Source of the DNA: Bacteroidales bacterium
Lineage (GTDB): Bacteria; Bacteroidota; Bacteroidia; Bacteroidales; DTU049
Direction of reading: 5' to 3'
NCBI GenBank assembly: GCA_016937255.1
Contig: JAFGWG010000071.1
Coordinates: forward strand, 1-50,935
Length of the DNA: 50,935 nt
The notes under the pieces were generated by a model. It was not told where the DNA came from. It saw only the letters and a list, made by a program, of their open reading frames with translations, and searched no databases. The position numbers were made by a program, and so were the translations under genes. Of this stretch, positions 25,647 through 35,800 are shown in pieces. How positions within the stretch are numbered: the first letter of the stretch is position 1; each line of letters opens with the position of its first letter.

Positions 25647-25678
25647 CCTGCGCTCTGAAATCGGGCGCAGGTTTTTTT
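25647..25678 (+). terminator. Intrinsic terminator after beta-helix gene
   Basis: CCTGCGC (25647-25653), 11-nt loop, GCGCAGG (25665-25671), then seven T's. Confidence 0.88.
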
Positions 25679-25740
25679 ATTATAAAACATAGCCTGTTAA
25701 TAATTTATATACATATAAATCGTTATTCGAATAAAAGTTG

Positions 25741-25748
25741 TAATTTTG
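25741..25748 (+). promoter_or_regulatory. Promoter -7 element for the M23 peptidase gene
   Basis: TAATTTTG ends only 4 nt before the start codon at 25753, so transcription would start at or near the ATG and the message could be leaderless. Confidence 0.45.
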
Positions 25749-25752
25749 CATT

Positions 25753-26730
25753 ATGTTTAGGAAGAGAAATAAATATGCCATTGACCCTATCAGTCTTAGC
25801 CTTACTAAGCTTGTGGCTTCAAAGCGTAAATCCTACAGAATTATTTTGTCGGGTTTGGGCATGTCTGTATTCATTGGCGCATTAATCGCATTTTTGTTTT
25901 TCCGTTTTATTGACAGCCCAAATGAAACCAGTTTGAGTCGTGAAATTAACGATTACGAAATACAAATTCAGTTATTAAACAACAGAGCCGATCAGGTTCT
26001 TTCCATATTGGAGAATCTGCAGACTAAAGATGATCGTACATACAGAACTATTTTTGGAATGGATCCTCTTGATGCAGAACTTCGTAATGCAGGTATTGGT
26101 GGAAGTGATCAATACAAGCAATTTGATGTTGTTGAAAACGGTAAAATACTTCGCAATGCTTCTGAAAAGCTTGATTTTATCAGTCGTCAAATCGTAATTC
26201 AGTCTCAATCATTCAATGACCTTAAAAGTATTGTTGCAGATAAGGAAAAGATGTTGGCGAGTATTCCTAGTATTATGCCTGTTGATAAAAACAAAATTCA
26301 CATTTCAAGTGGTTTTGGTTGGCGACAGAATCCTTTCACACGTTCAGGTTCTCAATTCCATCCAGGAATAGATTTCGCCGGTCCAATTGGAACTCCAATA
26401 TATGCTACTGGTGACGGTGTTGTTATTGATCCTTTTGGTTCATTAACAGGCTATGGAATTGCAATTGTGATTGATCACGGATATGGTTTTGAAACCTTAT
26501 ATGCACACTTAAGCAAGCGATTGGTAAATGTTGGTGATTCTGTTAAACGTGGTCAAGTGATTGGTTATCTTGGCAATACAGGTCCAAGCACTGGCCCTCA
26601 TCTTCATTATGAAGTACATCGAAATGGTGGCAGGGTAAACCCGATCAACTATATCTATAGCGGATTTACCAATGAAGAATTTCAGAAAATGATTGAAGCT
26701 GCTGAAGAAAGCCACGAAATCCTTTCATAA
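25753..26730 (+). CDS. Membrane-anchored M23 family peptidase
   Basis: 325 residues. A short cytoplasmic start (RKRNKYAIDPISLSL) precedes a single membrane helix (about 31-52), a coiled-coil linker (about 60-170) and a C-terminal M23/LytM peptidase domain (about 180-310). Zinc ligands and catalytic residues are present: H203 and D207 in HPGIDF, H252 in AHLSK, and H283/H285 in HLHYEV, so it should be active on peptidoglycan cross-links. This architecture is common in Bacteroidota cell-wall hydrolases linked to division or cell shape. It is convergent with the giant kinase gene, 2 nt apart. Confidence 0.92.
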   Translation: MFRKRNKYAIDPISLSLTKLVASKRKSYRIILSGLGMSVFIGALIAFLFFRFIDSPNETSLSREINDYEIQIQLLNNRADQVLSILENLQTKDDRTYRTIFGMDPLDAELRNAGIGGSDQYKQFDVVENGKILRNASEKLDFISRQIVIQSQSFNDLKSIVADKEKMLASIPSIMPVDKNKIHISSGFGWRQNPFTRSGSQFHPGIDFAGPIGTPIYATGDGVVIDPFGSLTGYGIAIVIDHGYGFETLYAHLSKRLVNVGDSVKRGQVIGYLGNTGPSTGPHLHYEVHRNGGRVNPINYIYSGFTNEEFQKMIEAAEESHEILS

Positions 26731-26732
26731 TC

Positions 26733-29700
26733 TTAATTTGCAATTTTTATTATTGCTTCAAACCCTTTTTTTGGTGCACTCTTAAAATTAATGTCTCCAT
26801 TGATATTGCGAATTCGGTTTTGTAAATTGTTTAGCCCCATTCCTTTATTGGTCTTGAACATTTCATCCAGATTAAAACCCTGACCATCGTCAATATAACG
26901 AATATTCATACTATTGCTTTCGTGGGAAATATTAATAATGATCTTTTTAGCACCACTATGCTTCACAGAATTGTTAATTAGCTCACATATAGCTCTGTAT
27001 ATAGTAGTTTCGGTGAGATCATCAGCTCTATTTGGGCAAGAGCAATTATACACTACTTCAATATCATGTATTTGGCGCACTTTCTCAATGAAATATTTCA
27101 GGGCTTCAGCTACACCATAATTCTTTAAAACATGGGGACTAAGGTTATTAGAGATTTCAGTTAGTGTTCTAACGGCTTCATAAAATACTTTTTCAGATTT
27201 TCCAGCTATATCTGTAATCTTATCTGTATCTTTAGTTCTCTCCATGGCTTGCATGTATAGACGAAGAGTAGTCATAAGAGGTCCAAGACCATCATGTAAT
27301 TCTTGTGACAGACGACTTCTTTCATTTTCCTCTCCTTTAATAAGCGCATTCATTTCTTGTCGGCTAGCCATCTTGGCAGAGGTAATATCTCTGGCTGTTC
27401 CAGCAATACGAATAATTTCACCCTTTTCATTGTAAACCGGGAAGAGGAATGCATTGATCCAGATTTCTTTTCCTTGCGGTTTAATATATCTGTATTCTAT
27501 TTCTTGAGCAGGCACATTTTTATCGCGTCTGATCTTTCTAATTCTATCTATCATTATCGATTGGTCTTCTTTTTTAATATTACTCAACCAAAGTCTTGGG
27601 TCTTTTTGCAGGTCTTCAATTTTTATTCCCATTATGCTTTTAATAGCAGGGCTAACATAAATAACCTCACTTAGATCTGGACTGGTAATGAAGAATATGC
27701 TGTCGATATTATCGGCAAGTTGCATAAATCGCTCCCTACTTTCTGTAAGCTCGAGCTGTATTTTTCTTTGAAAAAGGAAATATCCGTAAAGTTCCGCAAA
27801 TCGTTTACAAATATGCACATTCTCATCTGTGAAGCCACCTGCTTTATTACATAAAATAATATAGCCTAATCTTAAGTCAGAAACAAAAGCAGGGCAGAGT
27901 AGAATATTAAAAACTTCATCTTGTTTGGAGTGAAATGGTTCAAATTCAGGAATTTCATCCATGTTGTTGAAATACTGAGAGGTGGAAATAACCCCTGTAT
28001 TGCTTTCAATAAGTTTGCAAATTGGAGTATCATACTCAGTTAGTGCTATTTTAGCGTCTTTACCATGAATGGAAGAAACTATGCAATGATCATCAAAATT
28101 TGTTGTATATTTACTAGAATTGACCACCAGATCGTCGAACGAGATATAAGATTCATCTGATTCAATAACTAAGTGTAAATGTTCAACAATATAATTTGAG
28201 ACTTCTAGTATACTCGATTCAGGATTCAGCAAATATCTGGATACTTCTGCCAAGTATGACTCTATCTGTGCTTGCTTACGAATTGCCTTTTCTGCTTCAA
28301 TCCTATAGGTTATATCGTGCATTACAATCATAAACAATTCTGGTTCTCCAAATTCATCATTAATGACTGTAATATTAAACTCAGAGGGAAGAGATGTTCC
28401 ATCTTTTTTCAAAACATCAATTCTGAAATTCGATAATTTCCCAGTAGTAAATAATTCGTCTTCTTTTCCTGAAATTAAAGATTCATGTTCATTATTCGTT
28501 AGTAACTGCGTTGCATTTTTGTCTTTAAGGTCTTTATAATTGTCATAACCTAAAAGTGTAGCCATGCGATTATTAAGGAAAACGAAATTGGTCTCCATAT
28601 TTAAAAGTGCTACTCCGTTTTGAGATGTTTCAATTAGTTTTTTATATTTCACCTCGCTCCTCTCAATGGCTTTTTGTGCTTCTACTCGTTCTGAAATGTC
28701 GCGTGTAGATCCCTGTAAACCAACAATTTCGTTTTTGTTATTATATATGGGTTTCGCAATAATTTCAACAGGAATTTCTTTTTCGTATCTGTCAACAATA
28801 TAGGTTTCCATTCGCAAAATAGGGAAATCACTCTCCTGATTGATCAGAGCTAAGGATGCTTTAGCAATGGAAATAAAATCTCTACGTACAATATGATGAA
28901 GAAATGATGTGCCTACCCATTCTTCTGGAGATTGTAAAGCCAAATCTTCTAATGCAGGACTTAGATACGTAAATCTTAATTTGCGATCCATTTGCCATAT
29001 CAGATCAATTGAGTTCTCGGCCAATGCGCGGAACTTTTCTTCACTTCGCTTTATATTAAGTTCGGCGTATTTTGCTGCAGTAATATCTGAAATAAAACCT
29101 TCAAGAGCAGTAATTTGTCCATTTTGACCAAGAACAGCCTGTCCTCTTTCTAATACCCAACGTATGCTTCCATTCTTATGAACGATTTGATATTCGAGCT
29201 CGAAACTTTTATTCTTGAATATGTGTTCTTCTATTCTGTTCCAAATATATTGACGGTATTCAGGGTGAATAACATCGCCATAAGAAATACTTTGGTTGTT
29301 TATGAGCTCATAAGGGGCATACCCGGAAAGTTCCGTTGATCCTGAACTAACAAAAAGCATGGTCCATTTCTTATCATTCAAACAACGATAAGCCATGCCG
29401 GGCAGATTTGCCATAAGGGTGCTCAGGCGCCGCTCGCTTTCTTTAATGGCATCTAAAGCTGTTTTCTGATTGGTAATATTCCTTATAATCGCGCCAATTC
29501 CTTTTTTACCATTGGGCAGAAATAAGGGGAATTTACAAACTTCAAAAGTTTGATTATCAAATTCCTCTTCAAAAATCAGAATATCATTTTTTTCTAATGT
29601 TTTACTATCACTTTTATGGCAATGCTTAGCCAATAATTTTGGCATAAGTTCGAGGTCTGATTTACCTAGTATTTCAATATTTGATTTTCCAATAAAATGA

Positions 29701-32033
29701 TCATTTGCTTTATTTGAATAAATATATTTGAAATTATGATCTTTGATAAAGATAATATCCTCGGTCGAATCCATAAAGGTTCTGAAACGCTGCTCACTAT
29801 TGAGCAAATCTTTTTCAGAATTCTTACGATTGGTAATATCATTTGCAGAGAGCAAAACAAATTCTTCTTCTTCGAGAATCAGATAAGAGGTTGAGATCTC
29901 AAAACAAAGGTTTTTCTGTCTTCTATTCACAAATGATGGAATCCATGCTTCAATTCCTGAAGCCCCTTTTTTAGTTTCAAATGTATTTAATATTGAGTTA
30001 TTTACAAGACAATCTTTACACATTGGAGTAAAACCGCAACCTTTGGGGTGGTCGAGATGATAAACACAGTTAAACAATTCTCCACATCGCTTTCCAAAGA
30101 TATCTTCTTCAGTACAATTACTAATCTTATGAGTAGAATCGTTGCTTTTTCTGATTTTTCTGTCTCTATCTATTAAAAGTACTGAAATGGGGATGCTTTC
30201 ATATATTGCAGAGAGCTCACTGAATGAATCTTTTAATTTTGTTTCAGCAATTTTTCTCTCAGTAATATCTAGAATAATTCCATTGCTCCACTCAGCTTTT
30301 TGAGGATCATCGGCAAAAGGAATTCCATTGGCATTGATATGAAGCCACCTAATTCCCTTTTCAGGATGAATAAATCTAATTTCCTGATTTAAAAGAAATG
30401 GTGGTTTTTGACCCTTATTGCTGGCTTCAATTAAAATAGGCAAATCATCGGGGTGAATATTTGCAAACCAAGCCTGAAAATTATTCATCTGCTCTTCTGA
30501 AATACCTAAAACATCACAAATTGAAGGGCTTACATGGGTGATATTAGTAGAATTATCACCCATTTTTGCATTTAAGCGATATACAACATACCCTACTGGA
30601 TTTTCAAGCAAAGATGTGAAGTGCATGTCTCTTTCCTTTAGCCCTTCTAAATTTCTACTGTTTTGAAGAGCCATGGCAGCTAATTGGCTAAACGCCTCAC
30701 TGATTTGTAAGTCATACTCGGTAAAATCACTGTCTTTATTGGCCAGACCCATTATGCCAACGGTTTTATCTGCAATATTTAACGGAGCAAAAAGTACGTT
30801 TTCGAGATGAGAATGCCCATCCGGCATAAGGTTAGCCCAGTCGCTATTCATAAAATTATTATGGCAAACTGCTTTTCCTGTTTTGTAAGCTTCGGCACGG
30901 AGCCCGCGAATTGGCATGGGTAGGGTAGGGTCAACATTACAAGGTTTACCACCTGCTTCCAGAAACAGAACTTCGTTTTCTTCTCCAGTATCACTGAGCA
31001 AGGCAACATAACCCGATTTTGCACCTATTAATTCACAAGCTGCATCAAATATTTTTCTGGCTGTTTGTATAAATTCTTCTTGTTTTAATATATAATTGGC
31101 TCCTTCAAAGAGTTTTTCCAGCTCAATCCTGCGTTGTTTCTCGTTTTTAAGTGCCTCTTGTCGCTCAAATTCAGCTTTTTTTCGTTGGCTTATGTCGCGC
31201 GACGACCCATGAACTTCTAAATGCCCGTTGGAAGTGTTAATTATTGCTTTTGCTGAAATCTCTACCCAAATGGGAGTATCGTTTTTACGAATGAGTTGAA
31301 CCTCGTGTTTAAAAACGTTTTGTTTGTCTTGAAGAAATGAATTTTTGTACTCTTCTATGGCTTTTGCAATTTCTTCTCTCGATTCTGGAATAACTGTTTC
31401 AATAAAAGGTTGACCTAAAGACTCTTCTGGTTTTACACCGCGAAGTTTGAAAACGGAAGGTGAAATGTATATAAATTTAGCCTCATTAAGGTCTATAACC
31501 CAAATAACATCTGAAGCATTTTCGGCAATGAGCCGGTATTGCTCTTCGCTTTCTTGTAAAGCTTTTTGTATAGCTTTTCTTTGATCTATTTCCTTTTCCA
31601 GCTCAATAGTTCGCTCTTTAACGGCAGCTTCAAGTTCTGTCTTTTCTTTTTCCAGCCGGTTGTGTATGGCTCTGTTTACTTCCTGAATAAGAAAGTATGG
31701 ATCGCCGGCTTTTTCTACATAAGCAAATGCCCCAACATTTACTGCTTTTTTTGCGGTATCGAAAGAACCATAAGCGGTATTGATGATAACAGGAATGGTG
31801 GCAGAAATATCTTTTATTTTTCCAATAAGATCCATTTCTGATATGCCCGGCATGCGCAAGTCGAAAATAGCTAAATCACTTTGGTCTTGTTTAAGAAACT
31901 CAAAGGCTTCTTCAAATTTTGTAAAAGCATCAATATGAAAACCTTCATCTTCAAGTATTCCTTTAATTGTTTCCAATTGAGCTACATTGTCATCAAGAAT
32001 TAAAATTCGATATGAAAGAGTTGGGGCATTCAT
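26733..32033 (-). CDS. Giant receiver-PAS-GAF hybrid histidine kinase (HisKA_3)
   Basis: 1766 residues with no membrane segment. Order: receiver (about 8-125; phospho-acceptor D58 in IFDLRMPG), coiled coil, PAS (about 160-285), GAF (about 310-460), PAS (about 470-595), Cys-rich PAS (about 600-735), four or five further PAS blocks including one GAF (about 1255-1430), then a HisKA_3 dimerisation domain with H1580 (ELHDGLGPLM) and a HATPase domain (N-box ELINNSVKH, DDGQGF). HisKA_3 marks the NarL/DegS-type kinase group, unlike the other kinases here. The Cys-rich PAS has C650, C656, C666, C672 and C675. It is the last gene of the giant operon, 10 nt after the tandem-receiver gene. Its output regulator is not seen. 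Confidence 0.9.
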   Translation of the reverse strand: MNAPTLSYRILILDDNVAQLETIKGILEDEGFHIDAFTKFEEAFEFLKQDQSDLAIFDLRMPGISEMDLIGKIKDISATIPVIINTAYGSFDTAKKAVNVGAFAYVEKAGDPYFLIQEVNRAIHNRLEKEKTELEAAVKERTIELEKEIDQRKAIQKALQESEEQYRLIAENASDVIWVIDLNEAKFIYISPSVFKLRGVKPEESLGQPFIETVIPESREEIAKAIEEYKNSFLQDKQNVFKHEVQLIRKNDTPIWVEISAKAIINTSNGHLEVHGSSRDISQRKKAEFERQEALKNEKQRRIELEKLFEGANYILKQEEFIQTARKIFDAACELIGAKSGYVALLSDTGEENEVLFLEAGGKPCNVDPTLPMPIRGLRAEAYKTGKAVCHNNFMNSDWANLMPDGHSHLENVLFAPLNIADKTVGIMGLANKDSDFTEYDLQISEAFSQLAAMALQNSRNLEGLKERDMHFTSLLENPVGYVVYRLNAKMGDNSTNITHVSPSICDVLGISEEQMNNFQAWFANIHPDDLPILIEASNKGQKPPFLLNQEIRFIHPEKGIRWLHINANGIPFADDPQKAEWSNGIILDITERKIAETKLKDSFSELSAIYESIPISVLLIDRDRKIRKSNDSTHKISNCTEEDIFGKRCGELFNCVYHLDHPKGCGFTPMCKDCLVNNSILNTFETKKGASGIEAWIPSFVNRRQKNLCFEISTSYLILEEEEFVLLSANDITNRKNSEKDLLNSEQRFRTFMDSTEDIIFIKDHNFKYIYSNKANDHFIGKSNIEILGKSDLELMPKLLAKHCHKSDSKTLEKNDILIFEEEFDNQTFEVCKFPLFLPNGKKGIGAIIRNITNQKTALDAIKESERRLSTLMANLPGMAYRCLNDKKWTMLFVSSGSTELSGYAPYELINNQSISYGDVIHPEYRQYIWNRIEEHIFKNKSFELEYQIVHKNGSIRWVLERGQAVLGQNGQITALEGFISDITAAKYAELNIKRSEEKFRALAENSIDLIWQMDRKLRFTYLSPALEDLALQSPEEWVGTSFLHHIVRRDFISIAKASLALINQESDFPILRMETYIVDRYEKEIPVEIIAKPIYNNKNEIVGLQGSTRDISERVEAQKAIERSEVKYKKLIETSQNGVALLNMETNFVFLNNRMATLLGYDNYKDLKDKNATQLLTNNEHESLISGKEDELFTTGKLSNFRIDVLKKDGTSLPSEFNITVINDEFGEPELFMIVMHDITYRIEAEKAIRKQAQIESYLAEVSRYLLNPESSILEVSNYIVEHLHLVIESDESYISFDDLVVNSSKYTTNFDDHCIVSSIHGKDAKIALTEYDTPICKLIESNTGVISTSQYFNNMDEIPEFEPFHSKQDEVFNILLCPAFVSDLRLGYIILCNKAGGFTDENVHICKRFAELYGYFLFQRKIQLELTESRERFMQLADNIDSIFFITSPDLSEVIYVSPAIKSIMGIKIEDLQKDPRLWLSNIKKEDQSIMIDRIRKIRRDKNVPAQEIEYRYIKPQGKEIWINAFLFPVYNEKGEIIRIAGTARDITSAKMASRQEMNALIKGEENERSRLSQELHDGLGPLMTTLRLYMQAMERTKDTDKITDIAGKSEKVFYEAVRTLTEISNNLSPHVLKNYGVAEALKYFIEKVRQIHDIEVVYNCSCPNRADDLTETTIYRAICELINNSVKHSGAKKIIINISHESNSMNIRYIDDGQGFNLDEMFKTNKGMGLNNLQNRIRNINGDINFKSAPKKGFEAIIKIAN

Positions 32034-32043
32034 ATTATTGAAT

Positions 32044-32808
32044 TTAGTTGCTATTTGGTTTTCTCGAATCTCCAGAAGCCTTTTTTTGTGTGAGTCTTTC
32101 CAGTAGTTTTAATGTATAATCAATCTCAAGGGGTTTTTTAAGAAAAGTATATGCATTTTTAGATACCGCCTTACGTGCAATATCCATGAATTCGTCTTCC
32201 ATGCCGGTAATCATAATGGCAATAGAGCTTGGCGTAATTTTTTTAATGGCTAAATAGAGATCGAGGCCATTCATGGATGGAAGATTTACATCAACAAAAA
32301 CCAGATCGAATTTAATTTGTTCCACCAATTCTAAGGCATTATGAGGAGAGTTTGTAGAAGTGACCCTATAGCCTGCATTTTTAAGCTTTTCAACCAAAGG
32401 CTTGGCAATATTCTCATCTTCCTCCACCACCAGAATAGCCGTTTCTTTTACTTCAGATATCAATTGTATGGTTTTTTGCATATCCAGTGGTTTGCTAAGA
32501 AAGGCAATTGCCCCCTCATCTAGTGCAGCATGTTTAAGGTCATCTACCGTATAAGCGCTCATCAGAATAACTTTTACCCCTTCTTTATGGCGTCTGATGC
32601 TTTTAAAAGCTTCTACTCCGTCAATACCGGGCATGCGAACATCCATAAGAACAATGTCATAGTCGTTTTCACTGCAAAGATTTATGGCTTCTTCTCCTGA
32701 AGCTGCTGAATGAACTTCGTAGCCTTCGTCTGCCATGATATCGGATAAAGTAAGCCTCATATTGGGCTCATCATCTACAATTAGAATTTTGTTAATTTCT
32801 GTCTTCAT
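32044..32808 (-). CDS. Tandem receiver-domain protein
   Basis: 254 residues: two complete receiver domains and no output domain. Receiver 1 spans about 5-120 with acceptor D56 (VLMDVRMPG) and K106. Receiver 2 spans about 124-240 with acceptor D173 (FVDVNLPSMNG); its acid pocket is EEDE. A short basic tail follows. It lies between the two giant kinases (6 nt after one, 10 nt before the other), so it is a likely phosphate shuttle or sink between them. Confidence 0.92.
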   Translation of the reverse strand: MKTEINKILIVDDEPNMRLTLSDIMADEGYEVHSAASGEEAINLCSENDYDIVLMDVRMPGIDGVEAFKSIRRHKEGVKVILMSAYTVDDLKHAALDEGAIAFLSKPLDMQKTIQLISEVKETAILVVEEDENIAKPLVEKLKNAGYRVTSTNSPHNALELVEQIKFDLVFVDVNLPSMNGLDLYLAIKKITPSSIAIMITGMEDEFMDIARKAVSKNAYTFLKKPLEIDYTLKLLERLTQKKASGDSRKPNSN

Positions 32809-32814
32809 AATATA

Positions 32815-35800
32815 TTATTCGTTTGGTAATTTGATTCTAAAGCATGCACCCGCATTTTTTTTGTCAATGAGTTCAATATGACCACCATGTTTTTCAATAA
32901 TTTGCTTACAAATGGTTAAACCCAAACCAGTGCCTTTTGCTTTTGTTGTGATGAGTGGTTCAAAAAATGTAAGTTTCACATCTTCGCTGATTCCAGGTCC
33001 ATTATCGCTGAAAATAAGTTCAGTAAAGTCGCTTTTTCTCTCATATTGAATTTTCACTTTTGTAGTGGTCTCAATAGATTGATCAGCATTTTCGAGTAAA
33101 TTTCTCAATACCTGCATTATCTGTACTCTGTCACAAAGCAATTCTCCTTTTCCATTAAGAATTTTTGTTTCAATTTCAATATTCAGATCTTTATAATGCG
33201 AGCCACTGGCATATTCAATTAATTCTTCCAGCATACATTCTTCTTTCTGCGGCTCTTTCATTTTTGTCATTTGCATCATATTACTAATAATGCGGTCGGC
33301 CGTACTTATTTCTGAGTCAATAATATTGAAATATTTAAGGATTTTGTCATCGTGTTGATTGCTTTTTCGTTTTAAGTAAAATGCTGCATTTCTAACTGCG
33401 CCTAAAGGATTTCGTAAGTCGTGGGCAATGGTTGCCGATACCTGTCCAACAGCTGCAAGACGGGTAGAGCGTATAAGCGCATCTTTGGTTTTATTCAGCT
33501 CGGCCTGCACCATTTCTTTTTCATGTTTTTCAATCTCGAGCAGCTTTCTTTCCATCTCACGCTCATGAGTAATATCTTGAATTACACCAAAAATTTTATT
33601 GCCGTCCTTATCATATTCTGCGATACTATGAATCATTAGAATGGCTCCGTCGGTTTGCCTCTCAATTTCAAATTCAATATCGTATTTTTCTTTTTCGTTA
33701 ATCAATAATTCTAGTTTTCTATCAAGTTCTTGTCTATACTTCTGCATAGGGATAGATTGTATATCACTCAGCATTAGTTTTTTATCGAGGGGGAAGCCAT
33801 ATGTTTTTCGGGCTCCTGCTGATGCGAATACCTCTTTTGTATTCAAATCAATGCCCCAGTTTCCAAAACCGGCTACTTCCTCAGCACGCTTTAGAGATGC
33901 TTCACTTTCCAGAATTGAGAGTTCGAATTTTTTTCGTTCTGTAATATCGGTTATCGTACCTACATAGCCTTTCAATTCACCGTCTTTTATTTCAGGAACA
34001 GCCCGCCCGCTAATCCAAACAATACGACCGTTTCGATGCAAAAATCTGTATTCGGAAGAACTGATGGTTTGGTTTTTATTTGCTTGTTTCCATCCTAGCA
34101 TGGCATGGTCGTAGTCGTCGGGGTGTATGGCTTTAGTCCATTTATAACCCATAGCTTCATCGGGGTTCAAATCGGTAAGCTCGCACCATTTCGGATTTAC
34201 ATACGTTGTTTCTCCTTTTTCATTGCATCTGAAAATACCAACGGGACTATTGTCGGCAAGTGTTTTAAATAGTGCCCTGCTCTCAAATAATGCATTTTCG
34301 GATTCTTTCTTCTTTGTAATATCTTCAACAAAACCCAGATATTCGTTTTCACTAAGTTTTACTGCCGATACCGTCCACCAACCAATGTTTCCGTTTTTTT
34401 GCAAATATTCGGTTTCGTAAACAGAATGCCCTGTGTTTTGTAATTCATTAAAAGATTCAAAGGCCTCTTTCTTTCTGTTTTCAGGCATAAGATCCGGAAT
34501 AGACATTGTCAATAATTCGCTCTCAGAATATCCCGTTATTTTTGAGGCCATTGGGGTAACTTGCAAATATTCACCCTTATTGTTGGCAATAAAAATGCCG
34601 TATGGTGCATGATTGAAATAGCTTCTTATTTTTATTTCACTTTCACGAATGGCTTCTTCCTGCTGTTTTCTTTCTGTAATATCGGCAATAGAGACTAATC
34701 CTGCATCTTTTCCCCGATACTGAATATTGGTTCCGGTAAGATAAACCCATTTGATATTGCCGTTTTTGGTGATGATTCTGAATTCATAAGACGATGTTGC
34801 TTCATTACCCTTTTGCCTTTCTTGGCCGCTTTGCCTAACTTTATCCATGAAATCTGGATGTACAAATTTCCAAAAATTCATTGAATACAATTCATCTGAA
34901 CTATAACCGGAAATTTTTTCTCCGGCAGGATTGGTATATACCCACTTGTTGTTTTGATAAATCATAATGGCAAACGGACTGTTTTCGGCCAACAGTCTAA
35001 ATTTTTCTTCACTCTCGCGAAGTCTTTCAGCCATTTCCTTCTCATTGGTAATATCGCGCGAAATAGCCAATATGCTTTGTGCATTTTCGTTTTTGTCGCG
35101 AATAAATGACGCTGTACTTTCAATCCATAGTAAACGCCCGTCTTTATGATACTCTTGTACAACAATTGTTCGGCTTCGGTCGGGGTTGGCCATACCGTTT
35201 TTTTCCAATTCCATTTCTTCGTTCAGCATTTTCAAAATACTGGCAATGGATTCTTTTGGAAAAATATCGTACACTGAAAGGTCTAAATATTCATTAACAT
35301 GATAGCCAAGTAATTTCTTTATAGAAGGACTCACATAGGCAAAACTAAGATCTAAGTTGATAATGGTAATGGTATCGGCAGTGTTTTCGGCTATTAGACG
35401 GTATTTTTCTTCGCTTTCTCTAACTCGTATTTCATTTTTCTTTAACTCAGTTATATTATGTGCAATAATAGCAATGTTTTCTTTCATCGGTACTACCACA
35501 ATGCGAAACCAAGTTTTTGTTTTCATGGTTTCACCAATATATGAATCTTCAAAAGTTATCGATTTTCCTGTTTCAGCAACTTGTATGTATGCATTCCAAA
35601 ATTGTGTTCCTTTTATTCCCGGAAATAGCTTCAGAAAACTTTGACCCACTACTTTCTGAGGATCGGTTCCGTTCATTTTTGCAACTGCCGCATTTTGATA
35701 AACCCAGGTAAAATCGATAATACGGTTCTGAATATCGCGAACAGGTTTAAAAATGGTAAAACCATCGGGTGAATTATCCTGAGCAATACGGAAACGTTCA

